A stretch of DNA of 64,000 nucleotides from CAYUMU01 sp964445985 (lineage in GTDB: Bacteria; Planctomycetota; Planctomycetia; Pirellulales; S012-138). Location: positions 186,001 to 250,000 of the forward strand of contig CAYUMU010000001.1 in the NCBI GenBank assembly GCA_964445985.1. The letters are read 5' to 3'. The stretch's first letter is position 1; every line of letters begins with the position of its first letter. This document shows positions 50,717 to 58,607 of the stretch, piece after piece. A program made the position numbers and the translations under genes. The notes under the pieces were generated by a model. That model was not told the DNA's origin, searched no databases, and worked only from the letters and a program-made list of their open reading frames with translations.

Positions 50717-52207
50717 ATGACGACGAACGAACTGCCGTACGAGATTGTGATTGGGCTGGAAGTCCACGTTCAATTGCTGACCGCCACCAAGCTGTTTTGC
50801 GGCTGCGGCACCGAATTTGGCGCGACCCCCAACACGCTGACCTGCCCTGTGTGCCTGGGTTTGCCGGGCACGCTGCCGGTGATGAACCGCCGGGCGTTTG
50901 AGCTATCGTTGAAGACGGCCGCCGCCCTCAATTGCACGCTGGCCCCCTTCACCAAGTGGGACCGCAAACAGTATTACTACCCCGACCTGCCCAAGGGCTA
51001 TCAGATCAGCCAATACGATCTGCCCTTCAGCAGCCGTGGGCACATCGATATTTACGATTCCAAGGGACGCTTCGAACCTCGGCCGATTCGGATCAATCGC
51101 GTGCACCTGGAAGAAGACGCCGGCAAGAGCATCCATGATGAACAGGCGGGCCGGGCCGATAGCCGCATCGACCTCAATCGCACCGGCACGCCGCTGATGG
51201 AAATCGTGAGCGAGCCCGACATGCGTTCGCCGCTGGAGGCCAAAGCTTATCTCACGGAGCTCAAGCTGCTGCTCACCTATCTGGGCGTTTCTGATTGCAA
51301 CATGCAGGAGGGGAGCCTTCGCGTGGATGCGAATATCAATCTGCATGTGCATGCGGCCGATGGCGGCGACAAGATCGCCACGCCGATTGTGGAAGTGAAG
51401 AACATGAACAGCTTCCGGGCCGTGGAGCGTGCCCTGGCCTATGAAGCCGAGCGGCATTATCGCGTGTTCCAGGAAACGGGGCAGCGGCTGGGCGACGTGC
51501 CCAAGCAAACGCGCGGCTGGGACGAATCGGCCGGCGTGACCCGCGCGCAGCGTCAGAAGGAAGAGTCGAGCGATTACCGATACTTTCCCGACCCTGACCT
51601 GGCGCCGGTGATTGTCACGGCCGAACAGGTGCAGGCCGTGCATGAAAGCCTGGGCGAATTGCCGGCCGCGCTCCGCCATCGTTTGGAAGCCACCCATGGC
51701 ATCACGTCCTACGATGCCGACGTGCTGGTGAACCAGGGCCGGCCGGTGGTGAATTATTATCTGGAAGTGGCGGAGGCCTGCGGCGATGGCAAGTTGGCCG
51801 CCAACTGGATGCAGCAAGACGTGCTGCGAACGCTCAACGAGCGAGGCATCGGCATCGACGCCTTCCCGATTGAAGCCGGGCGACTAGCCGCGATGTTGTC
51901 GCTCATAACCGCGGGCGAGCTGCACGCCAGTCGGGCGCGCGAGGTGTTCGAACGGTTGCTGGCGACCGCCGAATCGCCCGCCGATGCCATGACGGCCTTG
52001 GGCATTGTGAAGGTGGACGAGAACGCCCTGGTGGCCATTTGCCGCGAGCTGATTGCCGAAAACCCCAAGCTGGTAGACGACATTCGGGCCGGCAAAATGA
52101 AAGCGGCCGGCGCGTTCATTGGGGCCGCCAAGAAGAAGAACCCCAACGTCGATCCGGTACAGGTTAAAGACTTGTGCCTGGAACTGATCGCCAGCGAAGC
52201 TGGCTAG
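50717..52207 (+). CDS. gatB: Aspartyl/glutamyl-tRNA amidotransferase subunit B
   Basis: 496 residues, complete. The GatB core is clear: YEIVIGLEVHVQLLTATKLFCGCGTEFG, CPVCLGLPGTLPVMN (zinc-binding cysteines), YYYPDLPKGYQISQYDLPF, EEDAGKS and EIVSEPDMRSPLEAKAYL. The C-terminal helical and YqeY-like domains end in KAAGAFIGAAKKKNPNVDPVQVKDLCLELI. It transamidates Glu- or Asp-tRNA to Gln- or Asn-tRNA with GatA and GatC, which are not in this window. It lies directly after the DUF2760 gene; the stop is 52 bases from that of the convergent proline-rich protein gene. Confidence 0.96.
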   Translation: MTTNELPYEIVIGLEVHVQLLTATKLFCGCGTEFGATPNTLTCPVCLGLPGTLPVMNRRAFELSLKTAAALNCTLAPFTKWDRKQYYYPDLPKGYQISQYDLPFSSRGHIDIYDSKGRFEPRPIRINRVHLEEDAGKSIHDEQAGRADSRIDLNRTGTPLMEIVSEPDMRSPLEAKAYLTELKLLLTYLGVSDCNMQEGSLRVDANINLHVHAADGGDKIATPIVEVKNMNSFRAVERALAYEAERHYRVFQETGQRLGDVPKQTRGWDESAGVTRAQRQKEESSDYRYFPDPDLAPVIVTAEQVQAVHESLGELPAALRHRLEATHGITSYDADVLVNQGRPVVNYYLEVAEACGDGKLAANWMQQDVLRTLNERGIGIDAFPIEAGRLAAMLSLITAGELHASRAREVFERLLATAESPADAMTALGIVKVDENALVAICRELIAENPKLVDDIRAGKMKAAGAFIGAAKKKNPNVDPVQVKDLCLELIASEAG

Positions 52208-52259
52208 TGGGTTGCCGGGCGTGATGCTCTTGGTTGCACCTGTAGTGCGCCGATTGTCT

Positions 52260-54893
52260 TCAGGGATCGAGAGCCTGATACCTTGTCACGTTGGCCAACC
52301 ATTCCAGCGACGATCGTCGATGCAGGGCCACGGCGTCGATCACGTCTTCCGCCGGAAAGTCTTGCGACGCAAACTGCGAAAGCGCCAGTTCCGCCGCACG
52401 ATTGGTTTCCATGATGGCAACGGCGCCTAAACGCACCGATTGGGCGACGGCCAGCTTCCAGGGATTGTCGTCTGCGTTGACGGTCGAGGGCGGCATCCTG
52501 GGAATCGGCACGGAGGAGGTGGCCGACGCCCCGTGCCGTTCGCGAACCGTGGCCTCCGCGGCGGCGACCTCGGGTTTCATCGCATCGGCGTCGGCCTGGA
52601 CTGAAACTCGGGCAGCCCTCACCATGAGTAATGACAGACCGCCGAGCGGGCGCTGCCGCAGATTGAGCGTTGTCGATTCGAGCGTGGCCAGAATGTTGGT
52701 TTGATCCAGCAGAATTCGCGCGGCGGCCGAGCGTTCGATCCAAGTCCAAACTTGCGACGATACCTCACCTGGGCGGTTCGCTTGCACCTCGCGAGCCCCG
52801 GGAATCAGGTTGCGATACACGGCATCGCGCAACGTGGCTAACTGCCCGGCGTCGGTCTCCGAGAGGGGCCGCAGCGTGGTGCGATCGGTGGGGATCGAAG
52901 GCGACATGGGCTGGGGCGATTCCATGGGCAAGGCCGGGCGCGACGTGGGCGTGGGCGTGGGACTTGAAGTTGGCGACGTGGGCAGGGTACGTGGTCGTTC
53001 GTAGGGCTGGAATGCCGCCGGGGGAGTGTAGCGGGGGTTCTGTCCTTGCGGGGGCACGCCATTGGTTGGGATGGGGCGAAGGGCCGGGTTCACCGGACCA
53101 TGGACTGTTCCACCTGCCGGGGTGTAGGTCGGTGGTTCATTGACCGGCAACGTGCTCGTGGCTTTGAGGATGGAATGGCCGGGCAAAGCATCTGAAGTTT
53201 GAGACGAGAGCGGCCCCGTGGCGCCTGCACTGGTGGGCGAGGGACCGGCGGGACTGGGCCCCGCCGGACTGGGTCCCCTGGGAGCGGGCCCCATGGGAGT
53301 TGGGCCTAGGGGGACGGGGCCTGTCGGAAAGGTTCCCGGCCCATAGGTTGGCGAGCCCGGTGCCGGAAACTCGCCCGCGGGCGAATACATGGGAATGGGC
53401 GTGGCTGCCGGCGGGGGGAGTTTTGCCTCTTGGGGGTCTTTCACGAGCGTTTCGGCCAAGGTGGCGATGGGCAACTGACCTCCCGTGGCGCTCAGGGCGT
53501 ATTCGGCAATTTCGTCGTTGTAGACTTCCACGGCCTGCAAGAAGCGGAGTTGCTCCTCGGCCTGTCGCCGCATTTGAAACAGCAGTCGGCCGAGGGTGAG
53601 CTCGCCGCGCTGGAACGACTCTTCGGAAGCCGCGACGGCATCGGTCACGGCCCTGACCGATTCGGCCCGACTGGCCACGGCCTGCTGGCGCAGGGGCAAC
53701 AAACGGTCGAGCAATTCCAACCGCGGAGGCGCCGGGCGGTCGCCAAACATGCGGTCGAATTCCGTGCGATAGGTGCCTGCGTGCGGCAGATCGCCTGGCA
53801 ACAACTGGGCAGATGAGGTCGCGGACGAAGCTCCCAGCCTGGCCGCGGCTTCCAGCCGGAGCACTTCGGTCTCTTCACGCCGCGCCGCCACCGCGGCGGC
53901 GGCGGCCGTCAATTCCGCCGGAGGATTGTTATTGCCGGAGCGGCGGTACAGTTCCGCCAACTCGTCGATCCGCGCGGCGTAGCGATCGGCAATCCGCCGT
54001 TCCGCGGCCAGGCCTGCCAGCCGCCAATAGGCGTGGACCAGGGCCAACCGTTCGCTGGGGGCCGCGGCGCGTTGCAGCACATCTTTGAGGGCGATGTTTC
54101 CACTGTCTCCGGCGACCGAGCCGACGGGGGGCGGCGGGCTGGAACCGAAGAGCTCGCCGACCAACCTTTGTGCCTCCGAAGTGTTTTGCGGACGAACGGG
54201 AACCAAAGCTCCCATGTCATCGGGCGGCGGCAGTTCGCCGCGGCTCGACCCCGCGCCACGGACGTCATCTGCCACCGTTCGGCGCACCGAACCTGCTGGC
54301 TCGAGAGATCCGGCCCGTTCGAACGGCCCGAGGGGTTCGTCGTCTAATAACGAGGGAGGCCGGCCAGCCGCGGCATCGCCCCCAGGCAGGTAACGTGGTT
54401 CGGCCGTGGTTGCGGGCACAAATTTCGAGGGTTCTGCCGGATCGCTTGCCGGAAAAGCAGCGGGGAAGGGAGATGGCGGCAGCGGCCCACGCGGGTCGGG
54501 CTCCGATCCCGAGACATTGGGAGCGCCGGCGGGAAGGGGGGGACGTTCGCCTTGGGCAGCAGCGGGCGCAACCTGGTCGTCGACGCGAGCGGCAAAAGGG
54601 TCGCTGGGAGCATCGTCTTCGTTTTTCTTGGCCAATGCGCTGCGGTCGCCAACGACGGGCACCATGCGGGTGGGCGTGGCTCGGCGAAATGGCGTGTGCG
54701 GCCCGTCGGACGGATCGCTGGTTGCCTTGGGTGGCGCCGCCGGTTCAGACTCCGAATTCTCCGCCGTGGCACTGGCGAGCGGTTTCGCGGGCGTGGGTTG
54801 AGCCGTGGTTGGCCGCGCTAACGTGGGCTGGGCTGGCGTGGGCTGATCCGATCCGCCCAATAACAGGCAAACAACATAAAAGGCGGAAACCAT
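52260..54893 (-). CDS. Large proline-rich exported protein
   Basis: 877 residues that I do not assign to a family. A short hydrophobic N-terminus (MVSAFYVVCLLLGG) is followed by a Pro/Ala/Thr-rich region (15-240), a helical region (250-480; LVHAYWRLAGLAAERRIADRYAARIDELAELYRRSG, LLDRLLPLRQQAVASRAESV), a Pro-rich repeat block (about 500-690; GPVPLGPTPMGPAPRGPSP then PAGPSPAGPSP) and a second helical region (700-877). The helical parts resemble outer-membrane efflux (TolC-like) or coiled-coil proteins only weakly. GAGAGGC lies before the ATG at 54893. An envelope-spanning or scaffold role is a guess. Confidence 0.6.
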   Translation of the reverse strand: MVSAFYVVCLLLGGSDQPTPAQPTLARPTTAQPTPAKPLASATAENSESEPAAPPKATSDPSDGPHTPFRRATPTRMVPVVGDRSALAKKNEDDAPSDPFAARVDDQVAPAAAQGERPPLPAGAPNVSGSEPDPRGPLPPSPFPAAFPASDPAEPSKFVPATTAEPRYLPGGDAAAGRPPSLLDDEPLGPFERAGSLEPAGSVRRTVADDVRGAGSSRGELPPPDDMGALVPVRPQNTSEAQRLVGELFGSSPPPPVGSVAGDSGNIALKDVLQRAAAPSERLALVHAYWRLAGLAAERRIADRYAARIDELAELYRRSGNNNPPAELTAAAAAVAARREETEVLRLEAAARLGASSATSSAQLLPGDLPHAGTYRTEFDRMFGDRPAPPRLELLDRLLPLRQQAVASRAESVRAVTDAVAASEESFQRGELTLGRLLFQMRRQAEEQLRFLQAVEVYNDEIAEYALSATGGQLPIATLAETLVKDPQEAKLPPPAATPIPMYSPAGEFPAPGSPTYGPGTFPTGPVPLGPTPMGPAPRGPSPAGPSPAGPSPTSAGATGPLSSQTSDALPGHSILKATSTLPVNEPPTYTPAGGTVHGPVNPALRPIPTNGVPPQGQNPRYTPPAAFQPYERPRTLPTSPTSSPTPTPTSRPALPMESPQPMSPSIPTDRTTLRPLSETDAGQLATLRDAVYRNLIPGAREVQANRPGEVSSQVWTWIERSAAARILLDQTNILATLESTTLNLRQRPLGGLSLLMVRAARVSVQADADAMKPEVAAAEATVRERHGASATSSVPIPRMPPSTVNADDNPWKLAVAQSVRLGAVAIMETNRAAELALSQFASQDFPAEDVIDAVALHRRSSLEWLANVTRYQALDP

Positions 54894-55077
54894 CCGTGGC
54901 GCCTCTCAAAAGCTGGGTCGGGTAGACTACCTCACTATCATGCTAGCAGGCGGGAGCCGCGCATAGTGGTAGTCTTGTAGCGGGTAACGTGCCACGGATG
55001 CCCGGCTGCGTCAACGGCGGTTTTGAGCCCAGCGAGGGCGTGAGGGCGTGGCGACAAGCCATGCGGATTGTGGCCGT

Positions 55078-56073
55078 TTAGCGCAAGGAAATTGCCGCGC
55101 CATCCACGCCGCCGGTGGCCGTGAACAATGCCAAGGCCTGTTTAACGGCCGCCACGTTATGAACGCGCAGCACTTGCACGCCCTGGGCGGCCAGAGCGAG
55201 GGCGACGCCCACGGTGCCGGCGTCGCGATCGGTATCGTTATCGCCCAGACCATGATGCTTGATCACTTTGGCGATGAAGCCCTTGCGGCTGGGGCCCAAG
55301 AAAAGCGGGCTGCCGAGCGCGTGAAACCGGTGGCAGTTCGCCAGCAGGGTTAAATTGTGCCGGTGGGTTTTGCCGAACCCAATGCCGGGATCGAGGGCGA
55401 TTCGCTCGGGGGCAATACCCGCGGCGACGAGTGCGGCCTGGCGGCTTTGCAGGAATGCCAGCACGTCGGTCACCACGTTGGCATATTGCGGATCATCTTG
55501 CATGGTTTGCGGCGTGCCTTGCATGTGCATGGCGCAAACGCCGGCGCCGGTGGCGGCCGCCAGGGCGACCATACCAGGATCGGCGGTGAGGCCGGACACG
55601 TCGTTGATGATTTCGGCTCCCGCGTCGATGGCAGCGCCAGCCACGCTAGCCTTGGAAGTATCGATCGAAATTGGCACGGCCAGTTCCGCGGCCAAGGCCT
55701 CGATCACCGGCAATACGCGGCGCAGTTCTTCAGCGGCCGCCACGGGTTCTGCGTAGGGGCGGGTGCTTTCGCCACCGATATCGAGAATATCCGCCCCCTG
55801 CCGCACCAACAGCCGCGCTTGGGCCAGGGCGGACTCGCAGGCCAGAAATCGTCCGCCATCGGAAAAGCTATCGGGCGTTACATTCACAATGCCCATCACC
55901 ACTGGCAGGCCGGTGAACGAAAGGGTTCGCGTGCGGAGTTGCCAGGAGGTTGCCCGCCGCGGGAACCGCTCCGCAGTGCTCACGCCAGGCGGGGTGCTCA
56001 CGCCAGGCGGGGTGCTCACGCCAGGCGGGGTGCTCACGCCAGGCGGGGTGCTCTCGTAAGGCGGGGTGCTCAC
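55078..56073 (-). CDS. folP: Dihydropteroate synthase
   Basis: The 331-residue frame covers a DHPS: VMGIVNVTPDSFSDGGRF, ADILDIGGESTRPYA, ISIDTSKASVAGAAIDAGAEIINDVSG, CAMHMQGTPQTMQ, LDPGIGFGKTHRHNLTLL, and the C-terminal LRVHNVAAVKQA. It joins para-aminobenzoate to the pterin in folate synthesis. The frame begins with GTG at 56073 overlapping the stop of the upstream DUF1501 gene (GTGA). Residues 1-33 are a (G/E)(V/S)STPP-type repeat encoded by an 18-bp tandem array. Each unit contains GTG AGC in frame, so several start points are possible. A common DHPS would begin near RFPRRATSWQLRTRTLSF. Confident about the enzyme, less so about the exact start. Confidence 0.92.
   Translation of the reverse strand: MSTPPYESTPPGVSTPPGVSTPPGVSTPPGVSTAERFPRRATSWQLRTRTLSFTGLPVVMGIVNVTPDSFSDGGRFLACESALAQARLLVRQGADILDIGGESTRPYAEPVAAAEELRRVLPVIEALAAELAVPISIDTSKASVAGAAIDAGAEIINDVSGLTADPGMVALAAATGAGVCAMHMQGTPQTMQDDPQYANVVTDVLAFLQSRQAALVAAGIAPERIALDPGIGFGKTHRHNLTLLANCHRFHALGSPLFLGPSRKGFIAKVIKHHGLGDNDTDRDAGTVGVALALAAQGVQVLRVHNVAAVKQALALFTATGGVDGAAISLR
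55976..56065. repeat. 18-bp tandem repeat in the 5' end of folP
   Basis: Four perfect copies of GTGCTCACGCCAGGCGGG (55976-56047) and one variant (56048-56065), followed by a partial copy that ends at the DUF1501 stop. On the coding (minus) strand each unit reads GTG AGC ACC CCG CC, giving the hexapeptide GVSTPP. The length is a multiple of three, so copy-number change would keep the frame. Confidence 0.95.
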
Positions 56074-57554
56074 GCGAGAATTTCCTTAACCACCCGAGCT
56101 TCGCTGGTGCCGGTGATTTTGTCTTCCAGCCCGTTGCGCACGAAGTAAAGGTCGCGATAGTCCATGCCGAGCAGATGCAGAATGGTGGCATGCCAGTCGC
56201 CGACGCTGACGCGGTTTTCGACGGCTTTGTAGCCGATGTCGTCGGTGTTGCCATAGACGGCGCCGCCTTTCACGCCGCCGCCGGCCATCCACAGGCTGAA
56301 GCCCGCCGGGCCGTGGTCGCGGCCGGCCGCGGACAGGTCCATGCCGTCGCGGAGCTGGGCAATGGGCAACCGGCCAAACTCGCCACCCCAAATGACGAGC
56401 GTGCCATCGAGCAGGCCGCGTTGCTTGAGATCGGCCAACAGGGCGGCGACCGGTTGATCGGTGCGCGCGGCCGCGCCTTTGAGCGAGGCCTCGAGGCGGG
56501 TGTGGTTATCCCAGATTTGGGCATTGATGTAGAGCTGCACGAACCGCACGCCGCGTTCCACCAGCCGGCGAGCCATGAGGCAGCGGCGGGCGTACGAGTC
56601 GGTGGTTTTCTGGCCGACTCCGTAAGCGTCGAGCGTGGCCTGGCTTTCTTGCGACAAGTCCAAGGCGTCGGTGGCTTCCAACTGCATGCGGGCGGCGAGC
56701 TCGTAGCTGGAGATGCGAGCATCGAGCTGCAACATGCCGGGCCGCTGACCGCGATGGTTCTGATCCAACCGCTGGAGCAGTTGCCGCTGTACCTGGGTCA
56801 CGTCGGCGGGGTCTTCGGTCTCGGGCTTGAGGTTGAGAATGGGCGAACCGGTTGAGCGCAGTCGGGTGCCCTGATAGACCGGCGGCAGATAGCCCGATTG
56901 CCAGTTTTGCAGGCCGTTGACGGGCAGCCCTAGCGGATCGTCGAGCACCACGTAAGCGGGCAGGTTTTTGTTCTCGCTGCCCAATCCATAGACCACCCAC
57001 GAACCGAGGGAGGGTAAGCCAGCGAGGAGTTGGCCGGAGTGAATTTTGAAGAGGGCCGGCTCGTGGTTGGGGTGCGAGTTGAACATCGAGCGAATCACGG
57101 CGATGTCGTCCACGTGCTTGGCGATGTGCGGGAGGGCTTCGGACACCCAGGTGCCGCATTGGCCGTGCTGCTTGAACTTGTAAGGGCTGCGCATCAGGCC
57201 GCCGGCGGCCGTGGGGGAGGAGACGTCGGCCGCGAGTTCTTGAAAGTAGGGCTCGCCGTGGTGCCTGGCGAGCATGGGCTTGGGGTCGAACGTATCGACC
57301 TGGCTGGGTCCGCCGTTCATGAACAGATGAATGACGGCCTTGGCCTTGGGCTCGAAGTGCGACTTGCGCGGCTGCAAGTCGTAAACCTGGCGAGGCTCGG
57401 CCGCGGCGTGCGCTTCGGCGGCGCGAGCCGAGCCAGCTCGCAATAGGTCACCGCCGAATAGGTAGGCTAATGCCGCGCCCTGTAGCCCGTCAGACATGCG
57501 GTGGAAAAAATCGCGGCGCGTGCTGGGTTGCGGCGGATTGAGGGGAGCTTGCAT
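56070..57554 (-). CDS. DUF1501 exported protein, coupled to folP
   Basis: 494 residues with a Tat signal (STRRDFFHRMSDGLQGAALA). DUF1501 marks: KAVIHLFMNGGPSQVDTFDPKPML, VIRSMFNSHPNHEPALFKIH, VIWGGEFGRLPIAQ, and GRDHGPAGFSLWMAGGGVKGG then YGNTDDIGYKAVEN. This subtype normally follows a DUF1549/DUF1553 gene, and one exists upstream at 58608-61478, but a DUF4058 gene on the opposite strand lies between. The stop codon overlaps the folP GTG. AAGG lies about nine bases before the ATG at 57554. Function unknown; likely periplasmic. Confidence 0.88.
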   Translation of the reverse strand: MQAPLNPPQPSTRRDFFHRMSDGLQGAALAYLFGGDLLRAGSARAAEAHAAAEPRQVYDLQPRKSHFEPKAKAVIHLFMNGGPSQVDTFDPKPMLARHHGEPYFQELAADVSSPTAAGGLMRSPYKFKQHGQCGTWVSEALPHIAKHVDDIAVIRSMFNSHPNHEPALFKIHSGQLLAGLPSLGSWVVYGLGSENKNLPAYVVLDDPLGLPVNGLQNWQSGYLPPVYQGTRLRSTGSPILNLKPETEDPADVTQVQRQLLQRLDQNHRGQRPGMLQLDARISSYELAARMQLEATDALDLSQESQATLDAYGVGQKTTDSYARRCLMARRLVERGVRFVQLYINAQIWDNHTRLEASLKGAAARTDQPVAALLADLKQRGLLDGTLVIWGGEFGRLPIAQLRDGMDLSAAGRDHGPAGFSLWMAGGGVKGGAVYGNTDDIGYKAVENRVSVGDWHATILHLLGMDYRDLYFVRNGLEDKITGTSEARVVKEILA

Positions 57555-57620
57555 GTTTGTTTACCTTGGTGACCCAAAAGCCCTGACCAGAACCTGTCCC
57601 GGCTGTGCCCAATTCTTGGC

Positions 57621-57626
57621 TATAAT
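57621..57626 (+). promoter_or_regulatory. TATAAT box upstream of the DUF4058 gene
   Basis: A perfect -10 hexamer, about 39 bases before the ATG at 57665. No good -35 box lies 16-18 bases upstream, so the promoter may be activated or weak. Confidence 0.45.
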
Positions 57627-57664
57627 AAAGCAGTTCGTGAGTTTTATGTCGCGGAGTTCAAGTG

Positions 57665-58477
57665 ATGCCATCTCCATTTCCCGGCATGGATCCGTTTCTG
57701 GAAGACCGGGTGATTTTTCCCGATCTTCATGACCGGCTGACCAACCACATTAGCGAAGCTTTGCAGAGCCAATTGCCGGCTCCCTACTTTGCCGCGATGG
57801 CTTCGTACACTTGGATTGAAGTCGATAATCGCTATGTGATGCCAGACGTGAACGTACTGCACCGCAATGGCGGCGGCGAGAGCGAACCGGCTCAGGCCAC
57901 GGCCACGATGGCGGTCAAAACGCGCACGTCGCCCGTGGTGGTGCATGTACCGCACGATGAACGCAAGCACTCCTATGTGGAAATCTGCACGCCAGCCGAG
58001 GGTGGCCGGCTCGTGGCGGTGATTGAAGTTCTCAGTCCCAGCAACAAGGCCGCGGGCGAATTGAGCCGCGAGCTTTACCTTCGCAAGCAGCGCGAGATTG
58101 TTTACTCCAATTCCCATTTGATCGAGATCGACCTGCTTCGTGGGGGCGAACATAGTACGGCCGTGCCGCTAGAACGATTGCAAAATTTGGTTGGTGAGTT
58201 TGATTACCACGTTTGCTTGCATCGGGCGGATGAGACGGAGGACTATTTTGTCTATCCGTTTCTACTGACTCAGCCGCTTCCGGAAATTGCCGTTCCCTTA
58301 TTGCCGGGCGATGGTGAAGTTGCGCTCGACCTGCAAGCTGTTTTCGAGCGATGTTATTCCGCTGGAGCTTATCGCCGCCGCGTGACTTACGATCCTAAGT
58401 TCGTTCCCGCGCCTATACTGAGTGAGGCGCGGCAAGCATGGCTTGCCGAAAGGATTGTGGCTGATGCCTCCAGCTAA
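57665..58477 (+). CDS. DUF4058 family protein
   Basis: 270 residues starting MPSPFPGMDPFLE, the conserved N-terminus of DUF4058, followed by VIFPDLHDRLTNHISEALQSQLP, YVEICTPAEGGRLVAVIEVLSPSNKA (a PD-(D/E)xK-like EVLSPSNK segment) and a C-terminal LDLQAVFERCYSAGAYRRRVTY. The family is abundant in planctomycetes and cyanobacteria and is related to restriction-like folds; its function is unknown. TATAAT at 57621-57626 and GGAG before the ATG would drive it independently. It is opposite in strand to the DUF1501 and DUF1553 genes on either side. Confidence 0.85.
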   Translation: MPSPFPGMDPFLEDRVIFPDLHDRLTNHISEALQSQLPAPYFAAMASYTWIEVDNRYVMPDVNVLHRNGGGESEPAQATATMAVKTRTSPVVVHVPHDERKHSYVEICTPAEGGRLVAVIEVLSPSNKAAGELSRELYLRKQREIVYSNSHLIEIDLLRGGEHSTAVPLERLQNLVGEFDYHVCLHRADETEDYFVYPFLLTQPLPEIAVPLLPGDGEVALDLQAVFERCYSAGAYRRRVTYDPKFVPAPILSEARQAWLAERIVADASS

Positions 58478-58483
58478 GGCTCG

Positions 58484-58510
58484 CCGAAAAATAACTTCCA
58501 GATTCAGAAT
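58484..58510. repeat. Dispersed repeat, copy 2 (GCCGAAAAATAACTTCC)
   Basis: Matches 9192-9218. Here it follows the DUF4058 stop codon by six bases and lies 33 bases before the 47-bp hairpin repeat. Confidence 0.7.
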
Positions 58511-58543
58511 TTGTGTTCCAGCCGGTTTCCATGGTAGAGTCGC

Positions 58544-58590
58544 ATCCGCCGCTTCCTGGATTCCCGTATGCACGGGAATGACGGGTTCGG
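58544..58590. repeat. 47-bp hairpin repeat, copy 2
   Basis: Partner of 39478-39524. Relative to copy 1, C to T at 58567 and G to A at 58572 fall on paired positions, so the stem TTCCCGT-ATGC-ACGGGAA is kept. Confidence 0.85.
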
Positions 58591-58607
58591 GCCTTCTCCC
58601 CCCTTCA

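Noticed and set aside
55976..56065. Possible CRISPR array
   Set aside because: The 18-bp units are directly adjacent with no spacers, and they are in frame with folP.
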